A stretch of DNA of 12,921 nt from CAOJBM01 sp051872535 (GCA_051872535.1 JBJEDY010000027.1:1-12921), one strand, 5' to 3'. Positions 1 to 6,671 are shown, counted from the first letter of the stretch. Notes: generated from the sequence alone by a model not told the origin. Made by a program: numbers and translations.

Positions 1-731
1 ATAAAGGAGCAACAAGTACAGCTAGTGCTGAAGTAAATGCTAATGACTCTACAAAGATAATAGTAAAGCCAAATGTCTATAGTTGGAGAAATAGTACAAT
101 ATACAATATGTTTATGAGTTCCTACAATTATCAACCAACACTAAATTCTCATATGATGAAGAATACGGAATGGGGAGCTGTAGCATACTTATCTCATTCA
201 AAATATGGAATAGATAAAGAAGTAAATGTTAATAATAATAGTGCACATAAAACAGGGTATAGTTCTTTATTAACTATACAACAAGGAACCTATCCAGGAA
301 CATATGGAGATGGAGCAAGCTATAATAAGGCATATAATACTGACTTAGGATATCTAGCAAGTGCAACAGGAAATATAACAGGTGTATATGATATGATCGG
401 AGGGGCTCATGAATATATGGCAGCATATATAAGTGGAAATGTCGGATCAAGTGGATTTAGTACAACAACAATAGTAAATGTTAGCTACCAAAAATATTTA
501 GATGTGTATAATGCATCAAGTGCTGTGCAAACATATCAATATCGAATCTTAGGAGATGCAACAGGAGAAATGGGGCCATTCTTAACATATGCTGATGGAG
601 ATGGTAATAGTAGGCATCATAATAATTGGTATGCTGACACTTCACACTTTGTAGAATCGTCTTCCCCCTTGGTTCGTTCGAGGTGGCCTTTACAAAATTG
701 GTGTTCTAGGAAGTCAGTTCTGTTTCGGTAG
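1..731 (+). CDS. C-terminal part of a surface/pilin-type protein with FGE/C-type-lectin-like domain (5' truncated, frame-broken)
   Basis: The frame is open from the window edge (codons start at base 3), so the N-terminus lies upstream. Recognisable elements are VKPNVYSWRN, HMMKNTEWGAVAYLSHSKYG and ITGVYDMIGGAHEYMA. They match a family I recall from uncultured gut Firmicutes, often annotated as prepilin-like or hypothetical secreted proteins. The last motif resembles the GLYDMAGNVWEW segment of formylglycine-generating-enzyme/sulfatase-modifying (C-type-lectin) folds. The protein is rich in N, S, T, Y and G, as expected for an exported protein. In the sequence as given, the frame runs to TAG at 729-731 and ends in an unconvincing RSRWPLQNW... 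tail. Removing one C from the C-run 664-668 instead gives SSPWFVRGG...SFRIVLA ending at TAA 781-783, which is what the family predicts. The real gene probably ends at 783, either broken or misread at the C-run. The ligand is unknown; the domain class often binds partners through its C-terminal surface. Confidence 0.72.
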   Translation, partial: KGATSTASAEVNANDSTKIIVKPNVYSWRNSTIYNMFMSSYNYQPTLNSHMMKNTEWGAVAYLSHSKYGIDKEVNVNNNSAHKTGYSSLLTIQQGTYPGTYGDGASYNKAYNTDLGYLASATGNITGVYDMIGGAHEYMAAYISGNVGSSGFSTTTIVNVSYQKYLDVYNASSAVQTYQYRILGDATGEMGPFLTYADGDGNSRHHNNWYADTSHFVESSSPLVRSRWPLQNWCSRKSVLFR

Positions 732-783
732 GTTCACGGGCACTACTTCTAGTGACTTTTCGTTCCGCATCGTTCTTGCATAA
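655..783 (+). other. Out-of-frame true C-terminus; candidate DGR variable region (VR)
   Basis: In the +1-shifted frame this stretch is open from just after a stop at 652-654 to TAA 781-783. It encodes PWFVRGG, then a run of scattered G, F, C, T, S and D residues, and closes with SFRIVLA. By hand count, bases 661-783 have about 58 G+C of 123 (47%) and only about 20 adenines (16%), whereas flanking sequence is about 40% A. Adenine loss is what adenine-specific mutagenic retrohoming would cause, because template asparagine codons (AAY) become TTY, GGY, TCY, AGY, TGY and so on. Many codons here do end in C or T (ctt, tac, att, ggt, gtt, agt, ttc, tgt, act, gac). The position, at the 3' end of a C-type-lectin-like gene, is the classic VR location. 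No template repeat or reverse transcriptase is visible in the window, so assignment is by pattern only. Confidence 0.5.
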
Positions 784-809
784 AAATAGTAGAATAATTC
801 CGACTATTT
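784..809 (+). repeat. Stem-loop directly after the surface-protein stop codon
   Basis: AAATAGT (784-790) pairs perfectly with ACTATTT (803-809). The inner GAA (792-794) can pair with TTC (798-800) around a TAA loop, leaving a small internal bulge. The element begins at the base after the TAA stop at 781-783. It could be a weak terminator, although only broken T-runs follow it. Alternatively it is the hairpin/cruciform often found just downstream of a DGR variable region. The sequence alone cannot separate the two. Confidence 0.5.
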
Positions 810-832
810 ATTTAACATTATTATAAATATAA

Positions 833-861
833 TTGAAAATAATAGACTAATATGTTATTCT
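833..861 (+). promoter_or_regulatory. Predicted sigma-A promoter for the Nudix gene
   Basis: A -35 TTGAAA (833-838), a 17-base spacer and an extended -10 TG-t-TATTCT (853-861) lie ahead of the gene. Transcription would start near 868. The Shine-Dalgarno GGTGAT (868-873) would then sit at the very 5' end of the message, ahead of ATG 877. Confidence 0.5.
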
Positions 862-876
862 TTTTATGGTGATAAT

Positions 877-1494
877 ATGGAGTATTTAGATATTTATAAT
901 GAGAATAAAGAATTGATTGGAACAGAACTAAGAAGTGTTGTTCATGAAAAAGGATTATGGCATAAGACAATTCATTGTTGGTTGTTTGATCATAGTGGAA
1001 ATATTTATTTTCAAATTCGTAAAGGCGAAGGTTTTTATACAACTGCTTCAGGACATGTTGATGCAGGTGAAACAATTAATGAAGCATTTGATCGTGAAAT
1101 TAAAGAAGAAATTGGATTAGATGTAGATGAATCAAAAATTATTTTTATTGATGAAGTTAAATGGCAATTAGATCGAATTAATCCTGATGGTAGTGAGTTC
1201 CATGATCGAGCATTTGCTAATGTATGGATATGTCCCTTTGAAGGTGATGATACTGATTTCAGTTTTAATGATCCTGATGGAGATGTTTTAGGAATAGTAA
1301 GGGTAAATGCTAGAGATACAAAAAGATTATTTTGGGAAGAATTAAATAACATTCCTGCCCATATAATATCTACTGAGGGAATAGAAGATCGTAATATTAC
1401 AAAAGAGGAATTCTTACTAAATAAAGGTGAAACTTATCTTGGTAAATATGGCAAAGTTCTTGACAGTGTCATAAATGTAACTAGTAACTATTAA
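877..1494 (+). CDS. Nudix hydrolase (IPP-isomerase-like subgroup)
   Basis: This cytoplasmic enzyme is expected to hydrolyse a nucleoside diphosphate linked to another moiety, or a related pyrophosphate; the exact substrate cannot be read from sequence. It has a complete Nudix box at residues 59-81 (GHVDAGE...REIKEEIGL), fitting GX5EX7REUXEEXGU with all metal-binding glutamates present. The N-terminal layout (DIYNENKELIGTE, GLWHKTIHCWLFD) is the style of Nudix proteins often named after isopentenyl-diphosphate isomerase. That name alone does not prove isomerase activity. The 205-residue length leaves about 60 residues beyond the core domain. The ATG is supported by GGTGAT three bases upstream. 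The gene stands alone, with its own predicted promoter, and a terminator overlaps its last codons. The family assignment is firm and the substrate is open. Confidence 0.93.
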   Translation: MEYLDIYNENKELIGTELRSVVHEKGLWHKTIHCWLFDHSGNIYFQIRKGEGFYTTASGHVDAGETINEAFDREIKEEIGLDVDESKIIFIDEVKWQLDRINPDGSEFHDRAFANVWICPFEGDDTDFSFNDPDGDVLGIVRVNARDTKRLFWEELNNIPAHIISTEGIEDRNITKEEFLLNKGETYLGKYGKVLDSVINVTSNY

Positions 1495-1507
1495 GTTACT
1501 TTTTTTT
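1483..1507 (+). terminator. Intrinsic terminator overlapping the Nudix stop codon
   Basis: AGTAACT (1483-1489) pairs perfectly with AGTTACT (1494-1500) around an ATTA loop. A T-run follows at 1500-1507. The TAA stop (1492-1494) lies in the loop and right arm, so the hairpin forms from the last coding codons. Confidence 0.75.
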
Positions 1508-1514
1508 AATGACA

Positions 1515-1523
1515 TGTTATAAT
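1515..1523 (+). promoter_or_regulatory. Extended -10 promoter element for the flavoprotein pair
   Basis: TG-t-TATAAT is a perfect extended -10. With a 17-base spacer the -35 would be GTTACT (1495-1500), a poor match that lies inside the right arm of the preceding terminator. Transcription would begin near 1530, leaving a leader of about 12 bases. Confidence 0.55.
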
Positions 1524-1530
1524 TTGGTTA

Positions 1531-1539
1531 GGAAGTGAT
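1531..1539 (+). promoter_or_regulatory. Shine-Dalgarno deciding the GTG start at 1543
   Basis: GGAAGTGAT lies three bases ahead of GTG 1543. An ATG at 1541 overlaps this start out of frame but reads only four codons before TAG. The GTG reading gives MAQIVIIGGGASG, the expected flavoprotein N-terminus. Confidence 0.6.
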
Positions 1540-1542
1540 AAT

Positions 1543-2772
1543 GTGGCCCAAATAGTAATAATTGGTGGTGGAGCATCAGGTTTAATAGCAGCTTTAATTG
1601 CTTGTCAAAATAATAATGAAGTAACAATTATAGAATCCAATAAAGATTTAGGTAAAAAAATTTTAGTTACTGGAAATGGTCATTGTAACTACTTTCATGA
1701 AAATATTGAGGCATCAAAATATCACTCAAATAATGAAGAACTAATAAAAAATATTATTAATGAAAAGAATGTTACACTAGCACTAAATTATTTAAATCAT
1801 CTTGGTATAATTCCTAAAATAAAAAATGGTTATTACTACCCATATTCTAATCAAGCAATAAGTGTTAAAAATGCTTTAGTAAATGCAATTAAAAGAAATA
1901 ATATTAAAGTTATTACTGAGACTGAAGTTCTAAGTATTAATAAAACGGATAATTTTACTATTACATCTGATAGGGCTAGCTATATTGCTGATAAAGTTAT
2001 TATTGCCACTGGTGGAATGGCTGCTCCAAAAACAGGAAGTACAGGAAAAGGCTATAAATTAGCAACAAATCTTGGACATAGTATTATTAAACCATTACCA
2101 GCTTTATCTGGATTAAAAATTGATGCTAATATTAAGGAAATTAGTGGTGTAAGAAGTGAAATTAAAATAACCCTTTTAGAAGAAGGTAAAAAAGTTCAAG
2201 AAGAAATAGGAGAACTCCAACATAATGATTATGGAATAAGTGGAATATGTGCTATGCAACTAAGTAGTAGAATTGCGAGAGGTTTAGATGAAGGTCTAAA
2301 AGAAGAAGTAATAATTAATTATATTCCTAGTATTGCTTTAGATAGTTCAACATTTATTACTTGGTTTTCTAACTACCAAAATAAATTGCCTAATATGAAA
2401 TTAAGTGAATTTTTAGACCAAATATTAAATTATAAATTAACAAACTTTTTCTTAAAGACAATAAATCTTGATCCAAATATTGAATTACATAATTTAAAAA
2501 ATGATGAACTAAATAAAATAGCTAATATATTAACGGAGTTTAGATTAAATGTAATTGGCACTAATTCTTTTGATAATGCCCAAACAACTAGTGGAGGAAT
2601 ACCACTTACGGAAGTAAATATTTATACATTAGAATCAAAAATAGTACCTAATCTTTATTTCTGTGGAGAAATATTAGATATTGATGGTGCTTGTGGTGGA
2701 TATAATTTAGGTGCAGCTTGGATAACTGGTTTAATAGCTGGTACTAACGCATCTAAAGAGGTGCAAAAATGA
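1543..2772 (+). CDS. HI0933/BaiN-family NAD(P)/FAD-dependent oxidoreductase
   Basis: This soluble flavoprotein has a two-dinucleotide-binding (Rossmann) fold. It shows the FAD motif GGGASG at residues 8-13, the ribose-binding glutamate E31, and the family signature KKILVTGNGHCN (38-49). ATGG follows at 155-158, then APKTGSTGKG, and a C-terminal TSGGIPLTEVN. The closing FAD contact region, LYFCGEILDIDGACGGYN, lies around 371-388. At 409 residues it is full length for the family (HI0933, YhiN and BaiN relatives, also labelled aminoacetone-oxidase-like). The physiological substrate is unknown for most members, so none is assigned. GTG is the start because the Rossmann motif begins directly after it and a Shine-Dalgarno fits. 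The last bases overlap the next gene (ATGA), implying co-translation with a second flavoprotein. Confidence 0.93.
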   Translation: MAQIVIIGGGASGLIAALIACQNNNEVTIIESNKDLGKKILVTGNGHCNYFHENIEASKYHSNNEELIKNIINEKNVTLALNYLNHLGIIPKIKNGYYYPYSNQAISVKNALVNAIKRNNIKVITETEVLSINKTDNFTITSDRASYIADKVIIATGGMAAPKTGSTGKGYKLATNLGHSIIKPLPALSGLKIDANIKEISGVRSEIKITLLEEGKKVQEEIGELQHNDYGISGICAMQLSSRIARGLDEGLKEEVIINYIPSIALDSSTFITWFSNYQNKLPNMKLSEFLDQILNYKLTNFFLKTINLDPNIELHNLKNDELNKIANILTEFRLNVIGTNSFDNAQTTSGGIPLTEVNIYTLESKIVPNLYFCGEILDIDGACGGYNLGAAWITGLIAGTNASKEVQK

Positions 2773-4358
2773 TAACAATAAGACAAATTGAAGTAAATAT
2801 TAAAAATGATAGTGCTGAATCTTTAAAGAAAGCAATAGCTAAAAAAACTAAATTAAATTTGAATTCTATCAAAGATTATATAATTACAAAAAAATCAATA
2901 GATGCACGTAAGAAACCAGAAATATATTATGTATATGAAGTAAATTTAAGTATTTCAAATGAAGAAGAATTTCTTATTAGAAATAAAAATAAAGATATTT
3001 TCAAAACCAATGAAGAAAAATATTCTTTTTCAGTTACAGGAACTGCTAAATTAACTAATCGTCCAGTTATTTGTGGCTCTGGTCCAGCTGGATTATTTAC
3101 TGCTTATTTACTTGCAGAACATGGATATAAACCAATTATTATTGAAAGAGGTAAAAAAGTTGAAGAACGAATTAAAGATGTTGAAGAATTTTGGGAAACA
3201 AATAAATTAAATCCTGAATCTAATGTGCAATTTGGTGAAGGTGGTGCTGGTACTTTTTCTGATGGTAAACTAAATACTTTAATTAAAAATACATCTAGTC
3301 AAAGAAAAGTCTTTGAAACACTTGTAGAATGTGGTGCTGATAAATCAATTCTTTATTTAAATAAACCTCATATAGGTACTGATGTACTTTGTAAAATAAT
3401 AATTACAATGCGTAAAAAAATAATTAGTATGGGTGGAGAAATCAAGTATAGTTCTAAACTTACCGATTTAGTAATTGAAAATAATGAACTTAAACAAATA
3501 ATTATAAATAATCAAGAAAAAATTGATACTAATATTTTAGTTTTAGCTATTGGTCATAGTGCACGAGATACATTTAAAATGTTATCTCATTATCTAAAAA
3601 TGGAATCAAAACCTTTTGCAGTAGGTGTACGTATAATGCATAATCAAGAAGATATTAATAAAAGTCAGTATGGAGAAAGTTATAAATATTTACCTAATGC
3701 TAGTTATAATTTAACTCATCAAACAAAAGATGGTCGTGGTGTTTATACATTTTGTATGTGTCCAGGAGGTTTTGTTGTAAATGCTTCATCTGAAAACAAC
3801 ATGTTAGCAGTAAATGGGATGAGTAATAATAAAAGAGATGAAGAAGTTGCCAATAGTGCTGTTGTTGTTACTGTAAATAATAAAGATTTTGGAAATGATC
3901 TTTTTTCTGGAATGGAATTTCAAAGAAAATTAGAAAGTAAAGCATATGAATTAGGGAAAGGTTTAATTCCTGTAAATCTGTATAAAGATTATAAAGAAAA
4001 TAAGATAAGTACTGAATTTAAAGATATAAAACCATTAACTAAGGGAAAAACTTCATTTGCTAATTTAAACGATTTATTTCCTGATTTTATTAATAAGTCG
4101 TTAAAAGAAGGGATAGAAGCATTTGATAAAAAAATTAACGGCTTTGCTAATCCAAACTCTATTCTTGCTGGTGTTGAATCTCGTACATCTTCTCCAATAA
4201 GAATCTTAAGAAATGATAATAAAGAAGCAAATATAAAAGGCGTATATCCATGTGGTGAAGGTGCGGGTTATGCTGGAGGAATAACATCAGCAGCTACAGA
4301 TGGGATTCGTATAGCTTTAGCAATAGCATCTAGATATGAACCATTAAAGAAAAAATAA
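2769..4358 (+). CDS. COG2509-type FAD-dependent dehydrogenase
   Basis: This is a second flavoprotein of a different family (the large NAD(FAD)-utilising dehydrogenases, COG2509). The first ~95 residues form a lysine-rich N-terminal domain typical of the group. The FAD motif GSGPAG follows at 103-108, with the ribose-binding glutamate E126 (IIERG). The family signature NVQFGEGGAGTFSDGKLNT lies at 152-170, and the C-terminal FAD region has YPCGEGAGYAGGITSAATDG. The 529-residue length is normal and there are no obvious membrane segments, so it is cytoplasmic. The substrate is unknown. The ATG overlaps the upstream TGA, and GAGGTG (2758-2763) sits five bases before it inside the upstream gene, so the two are an operon and translationally coupled. 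Whether they act on one pathway is inference. Confidence 0.92.
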   Translation: MITIRQIEVNIKNDSAESLKKAIAKKTKLNLNSIKDYIITKKSIDARKKPEIYYVYEVNLSISNEEEFLIRNKNKDIFKTNEEKYSFSVTGTAKLTNRPVICGSGPAGLFTAYLLAEHGYKPIIIERGKKVEERIKDVEEFWETNKLNPESNVQFGEGGAGTFSDGKLNTLIKNTSSQRKVFETLVECGADKSILYLNKPHIGTDVLCKIIITMRKKIISMGGEIKYSSKLTDLVIENNELKQIIINNQEKIDTNILVLAIGHSARDTFKMLSHYLKMESKPFAVGVRIMHNQEDINKSQYGESYKYLPNASYNLTHQTKDGRGVYTFCMCPGGFVVNASSENNMLAVNGMSNNKRDEEVANSAVVVTVNNKDFGNDLFSGMEFQRKLESKAYELGKGLIPVNLYKDYKENKISTEFKDIKPLTKGKTSFANLNDLFPDFINKSLKEGIEAFDKKINGFANPNSILAGVESRTSSPIRILRNDNKEANIKGVYPCGEGAGYAGGITSAATDGIRIALAIASRYEPLKKK

Positions 4359-4380
4359 AGTTTTTCCTTTGTTAAAATTA

Positions 4381-4389
4381 TGATAGAAT
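4381..4389 (+). promoter_or_regulatory. Possible extended -10 for the membrane-protein gene
   Basis: TG-a-TAGAAT matches an extended -10. A second option, TATAAA, overlaps it at 4389-4394. No convincing -35 is seen; the T-rich tract 4361-4370 occupies that position. The gene may instead be read through from the flavoprotein pair, because no strong terminator lies between. Confidence 0.35.
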
Positions 4390-4420
4390 ATAAAAGAAAA
4401 TAAAGTGGGAGGTAATAATA

Positions 4421-5248
4421 GTGGAAGAGAAAGAAAAACAATCTAATACTGGGGATACCATAAATAAAAAACAATCTGAAAATATTATCTTAAAACCCAC
4501 TAAACCTATTGAAGATATAATGGATCGAAATAAACAAAGAAAATCTAATTCTCTTGCTAAGCGAGTAGAAAGCTATAATTATAAAAATGGTTTTTTAGCA
4601 TCTTCTTCTATTAATAATAGCAATGTAGAAGAAATAGCAAATGCAAAAACTGAAGAAATAACAAAAGATTATCAGATAAAAATAAAAATTAAAAAGAAAA
4701 ATAGTATATTTTTACCTATTTTAATAGTCTTAATCTTAATAATAGTTGGAGGAACTTTAATTATTAAGTCATTTAATAACAAACCAGTTGAAAAGTTTGA
4801 TAATTCAAATACAACTACACCAGAAATAACTCCTCCAACATCTAAAGTGAAGGAAACTATTTGTAGGAAAACGACTGATAATAGTAATTTTGGCTATAAC
4901 TATATTGAAGAAAAAAGGCTTTATAGTATTGATAATAAATTAAAAAGATTTGAAAATATAAATCGATTTGAATATATTAATACTGTTCCAGCTAATATAA
5001 ATAATGCTTGCTATAATATTAATCAAAATTATAAAGAATATGAAGGATATATTTATACTTGTATCAAAAAAGAAAAAACATATTCCTATATTGCCGAAAT
5101 AGACTTGGAAAAACTACTTGATAAAGAACTAACATTTACAATTAATTCTGGAATAGAAAAGAGAACTATTAAAGAAAATTTAGATGATGATATAAATGAA
5201 TATATTTCTATTTATGAAGAACAAGGATATAGCTGTGATGCATCTTGA
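4421..5248 (+). CDS. Hypothetical single-pass membrane protein with cysteine-bearing outer domain
   Basis: I do not recognise this family. A charged, lysine-rich cytoplasmic segment (residues 1-95) precedes one strongly hydrophobic helix (about 96-115, FLPILIVLILIIVGGTLII). A Thr/Pro/Ser-rich linker (129-142) leads to an outer domain of about 130 residues. That domain carries four cysteines at 148, 197, 214 and 272, which could form two disulfides. There is no cleavable signal peptide or lipobox, and topology by the positive-inside rule is N-in, C-out. The start is GTG, chosen for the strong GGGAGGT (4407-4413) seven bases upstream and because no in-frame ATG is better placed. It sits between redox flavoproteins and an acyltransferase. 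An envelope role is plausible but not shown. Confidence 0.75.
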   Translation: MEEKEKQSNTGDTINKKQSENIILKPTKPIEDIMDRNKQRKSNSLAKRVESYNYKNGFLASSSINNSNVEEIANAKTEEITKDYQIKIKIKKKNSIFLPILIVLILIIVGGTLIIKSFNNKPVEKFDNSNTTTPEITPPTSKVKETICRKTTDNSNFGYNYIEEKRLYSIDNKLKRFENINRFEYINTVPANINNACYNINQNYKEYEGYIYTCIKKEKTYSYIAEIDLEKLLDKELTFTINSGIEKRTIKENLDDDINEYISIYEEQGYSCDAS

Positions 5249-5273
5249 CATTTTCTATAAAAACTGGTAGACT
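5245..5273 (+). promoter_or_regulatory. Predicted sigma-A promoter for the acyltransferase gene
   Basis: A consensus -35 TTGACA (5245-5250) overlaps the stop codon of the preceding gene. After 17 bases comes TAGACT (5268-5273), preceded by TG (5265-5266) as an extended -10. Transcription would start near 5280. GGGTGAT (5301-5307) is the ribosome site before ATG 5311. Confidence 0.6.
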
Positions 5274-5310
5274 ACTTCACTAATTGAAGGGGTTAATATA
5301 GGGTGATAAA

Positions 5311-6612
5311 ATGTTAGATCAAAATTATACAGATGATTTAATCTTTGAAGAATTAGATTATGATGAATCATCTTTAAAAAGCAAAGAAGGATTGTTTGAT
5401 GGTAATTTAACTGAAAAAGAATTATGTAATTTAATAGAAGCTGGATTTTCTGAAAAAGAGATAAATTTTATTAAAGAAAACATATACAAGTATAGAGAAC
5501 ATTTAACTGGCTTTGTTGATCTTATTGGCGATAATCCTGCACCTTCTAAATTGTTTTTACATAACATAAAACATTATGGTTATTTATTACAAGATGATCC
5601 TGATAAAGTTATAAGTAAAAAAAGTGTTTTATTTAGAAAATATATAAGTGGTCAGATAATAAAAACATTAGGACCATTGTTTCTAGCTTCAAAACAAATT
5701 TTTGAAAATAGAAATGAATTGGTTAATGGTTCCTATCAAAAAGATAAAGGAATAATAATTCCTAAAGAACCAGTAATATGGACTCCAAACCATCATTTTA
5801 AGGATGATGCACTATCTACAATTATTGCTGAAAAAAGACCATCTTACATGGTTTTTGGTAGTTTACCAGAATTTTATAATACATTTAATGGTATTTTAGG
5901 TAATTTAGAAGGTGTTTTACTAATTAATCGAAAAGTTAAGTCAAGTAGAAATGCTCTTGAACCTAAAGTTGATAAAGCTATTTCATTAGGAGCTGATATA
6001 TTTTTATGTACAGAAGGAGTATGGAATAAAACACCTAATAAATATCTTCTTGAAATATGGCATTCAGTTTACCGCTTAGCTATTAATAATGGTGTAAAAG
6101 TTGTGCCTGTTGTTCATTATGTTTATGATCCATCAAGAATGATTGATAGAAAAATAAATCCAATTCATACTGTTGTTGATGACCCTATTGATTTTACTAA
6201 ATTTTCTGAAGAAGCAGGATTAAGATATTATCGAGATGTGATGGCAACATGGTATCATTTAATGGCTGAAAAATACGGAAAAACAACTAGAGAACAATTA
6301 ATGGATTATTATACTAATAGAGCATTATTATATAATAGTAAATTAAGAAAAGAGGATTTTGAACAAAGAAATATTACATCTCATGAAGCGTGGGAAGTAT
6401 TCTTACTTGATTTAATGCAAACAGCTAATTGGTATGATAGTAGTATAGAACACTCAGCTGATTATCGAGATAAAAACAATGTAAGAGCTGAAGATGCATT
6501 TAAAAGTATTGCCAATATTAAAAATACTACTCCAGAAAATGTTTGGGATGTTATAGAAGCCAAAAAACTTGTTAGAACAAGAGAGATGGAAGACTATCAA
6601 AGAAGATTCTAA
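5311..6612 (+). CDS. PlsC-like lysophospholipid/glycerolipid acyltransferase domain protein
   Basis: This is probably an O-acyltransferase acting at the inner face of the membrane on a lysophospholipid or another acyl acceptor. The LPLAT motifs occur in order: HX4D as NHHFKDD (160-166); the acceptor-binding LLINRK (203-208, with Arg207 in the IxR position); CTEGVWN (233-239), the counterpart of FPEGTRS; and VVPVVHY (264-270). At 433 residues it is much longer than a typical ~200-250-residue PlsC. It has about 150 residues before the catalytic motif and a 150-residue C-terminal extension, both mostly charged or amphipathic without a clear membrane helix. The substrate is therefore uncertain. 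A promoter lies directly upstream and a strong terminator downstream, so it appears to be transcribed alone. Domain assignment is good; identity as the main phosphatidic-acid-forming PlsC is not supported. Confidence 0.82.
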   Translation: MLDQNYTDDLIFEELDYDESSLKSKEGLFDGNLTEKELCNLIEAGFSEKEINFIKENIYKYREHLTGFVDLIGDNPAPSKLFLHNIKHYGYLLQDDPDKVISKKSVLFRKYISGQIIKTLGPLFLASKQIFENRNELVNGSYQKDKGIIIPKEPVIWTPNHHFKDDALSTIIAEKRPSYMVFGSLPEFYNTFNGILGNLEGVLLINRKVKSSRNALEPKVDKAISLGADIFLCTEGVWNKTPNKYLLEIWHSVYRLAINNGVKVVPVVHYVYDPSRMIDRKINPIHTVVDDPIDFTKFSEEAGLRYYRDVMATWYHLMAEKYGKTTREQLMDYYTNRALLYNSKLRKEDFEQRNITSHEAWEVFLLDLMQTANWYDSSIEHSADYRDKNNVRAEDAFKSIANIKNTTPENVWDVIEAKKLVRTREMEDYQRRF

Positions 6613-6621
6613 TATTTAACT

Positions 6622-6658
6622 AAAAAATATGTAAAACGGAGATTTACATATTTTTTTT
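6622..6658 (+). terminator. Intrinsic terminator after the acyltransferase gene
   Basis: A 14-base perfect stem pairs 6622-6635 with 6643-6656 around the loop ACGGAGA. The right arm merges into an eight-base T-run (6651-6658). The stem is A/T-rich, but its length and T-tract make it convincing; the A-run on the left could also let it work on the opposite strand. Confidence 0.85.
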
Positions 6659-6671
6659 AAAATGTTAAAAT
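6643..6671 (+). promoter_or_regulatory. Predicted promoter for the hybrid kinase, -35 inside the terminator arm
   Basis: TTTACA (6643-6648) matches the -35 consensus at five of six positions. It is followed after 17 bases by TAAAAT (6666-6671), preceded by TG (6663-6664). The -35 lies in the right arm of the preceding terminator. Transcription would start near 6678, with GGTGAT (6678/6679-6683) at the 5' end and ATG at 6687. Confidence 0.55.

Noticed and set aside
821..1352. Minus-strand open frames opposite the Nudix gene and an internal plus-strand frame at 935-1120
   Set aside because: They lie across a gene with a complete Nudix box, show no recognisable motif, have no convincing ribosome site and have unnatural composition.
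1541..1555. Tiny out-of-frame ORF (ATG TGG CCC AAA TAG) overlapping the flavoprotein GTG
   Set aside because: It is probably a coincidence of AATGTGG at the start; there is no repeated pattern and no evidence of attenuation.
4345..4370. A-rich/T-rich pairing after the second flavoprotein as a terminator
   Set aside because: The stem is only A-T pairs with a bulge, and the loop and tract are ambiguous; too weak to call.
4268..4474. Minus-strand open frame spanning the end of the second flavoprotein and the start of the membrane protein
   Set aside because: It is a shadow of conserved flavoprotein sequence (the GEGAGYAGG region); its hydrophobic F/Y/I-rich product is what antisense AT-rich DNA gives.
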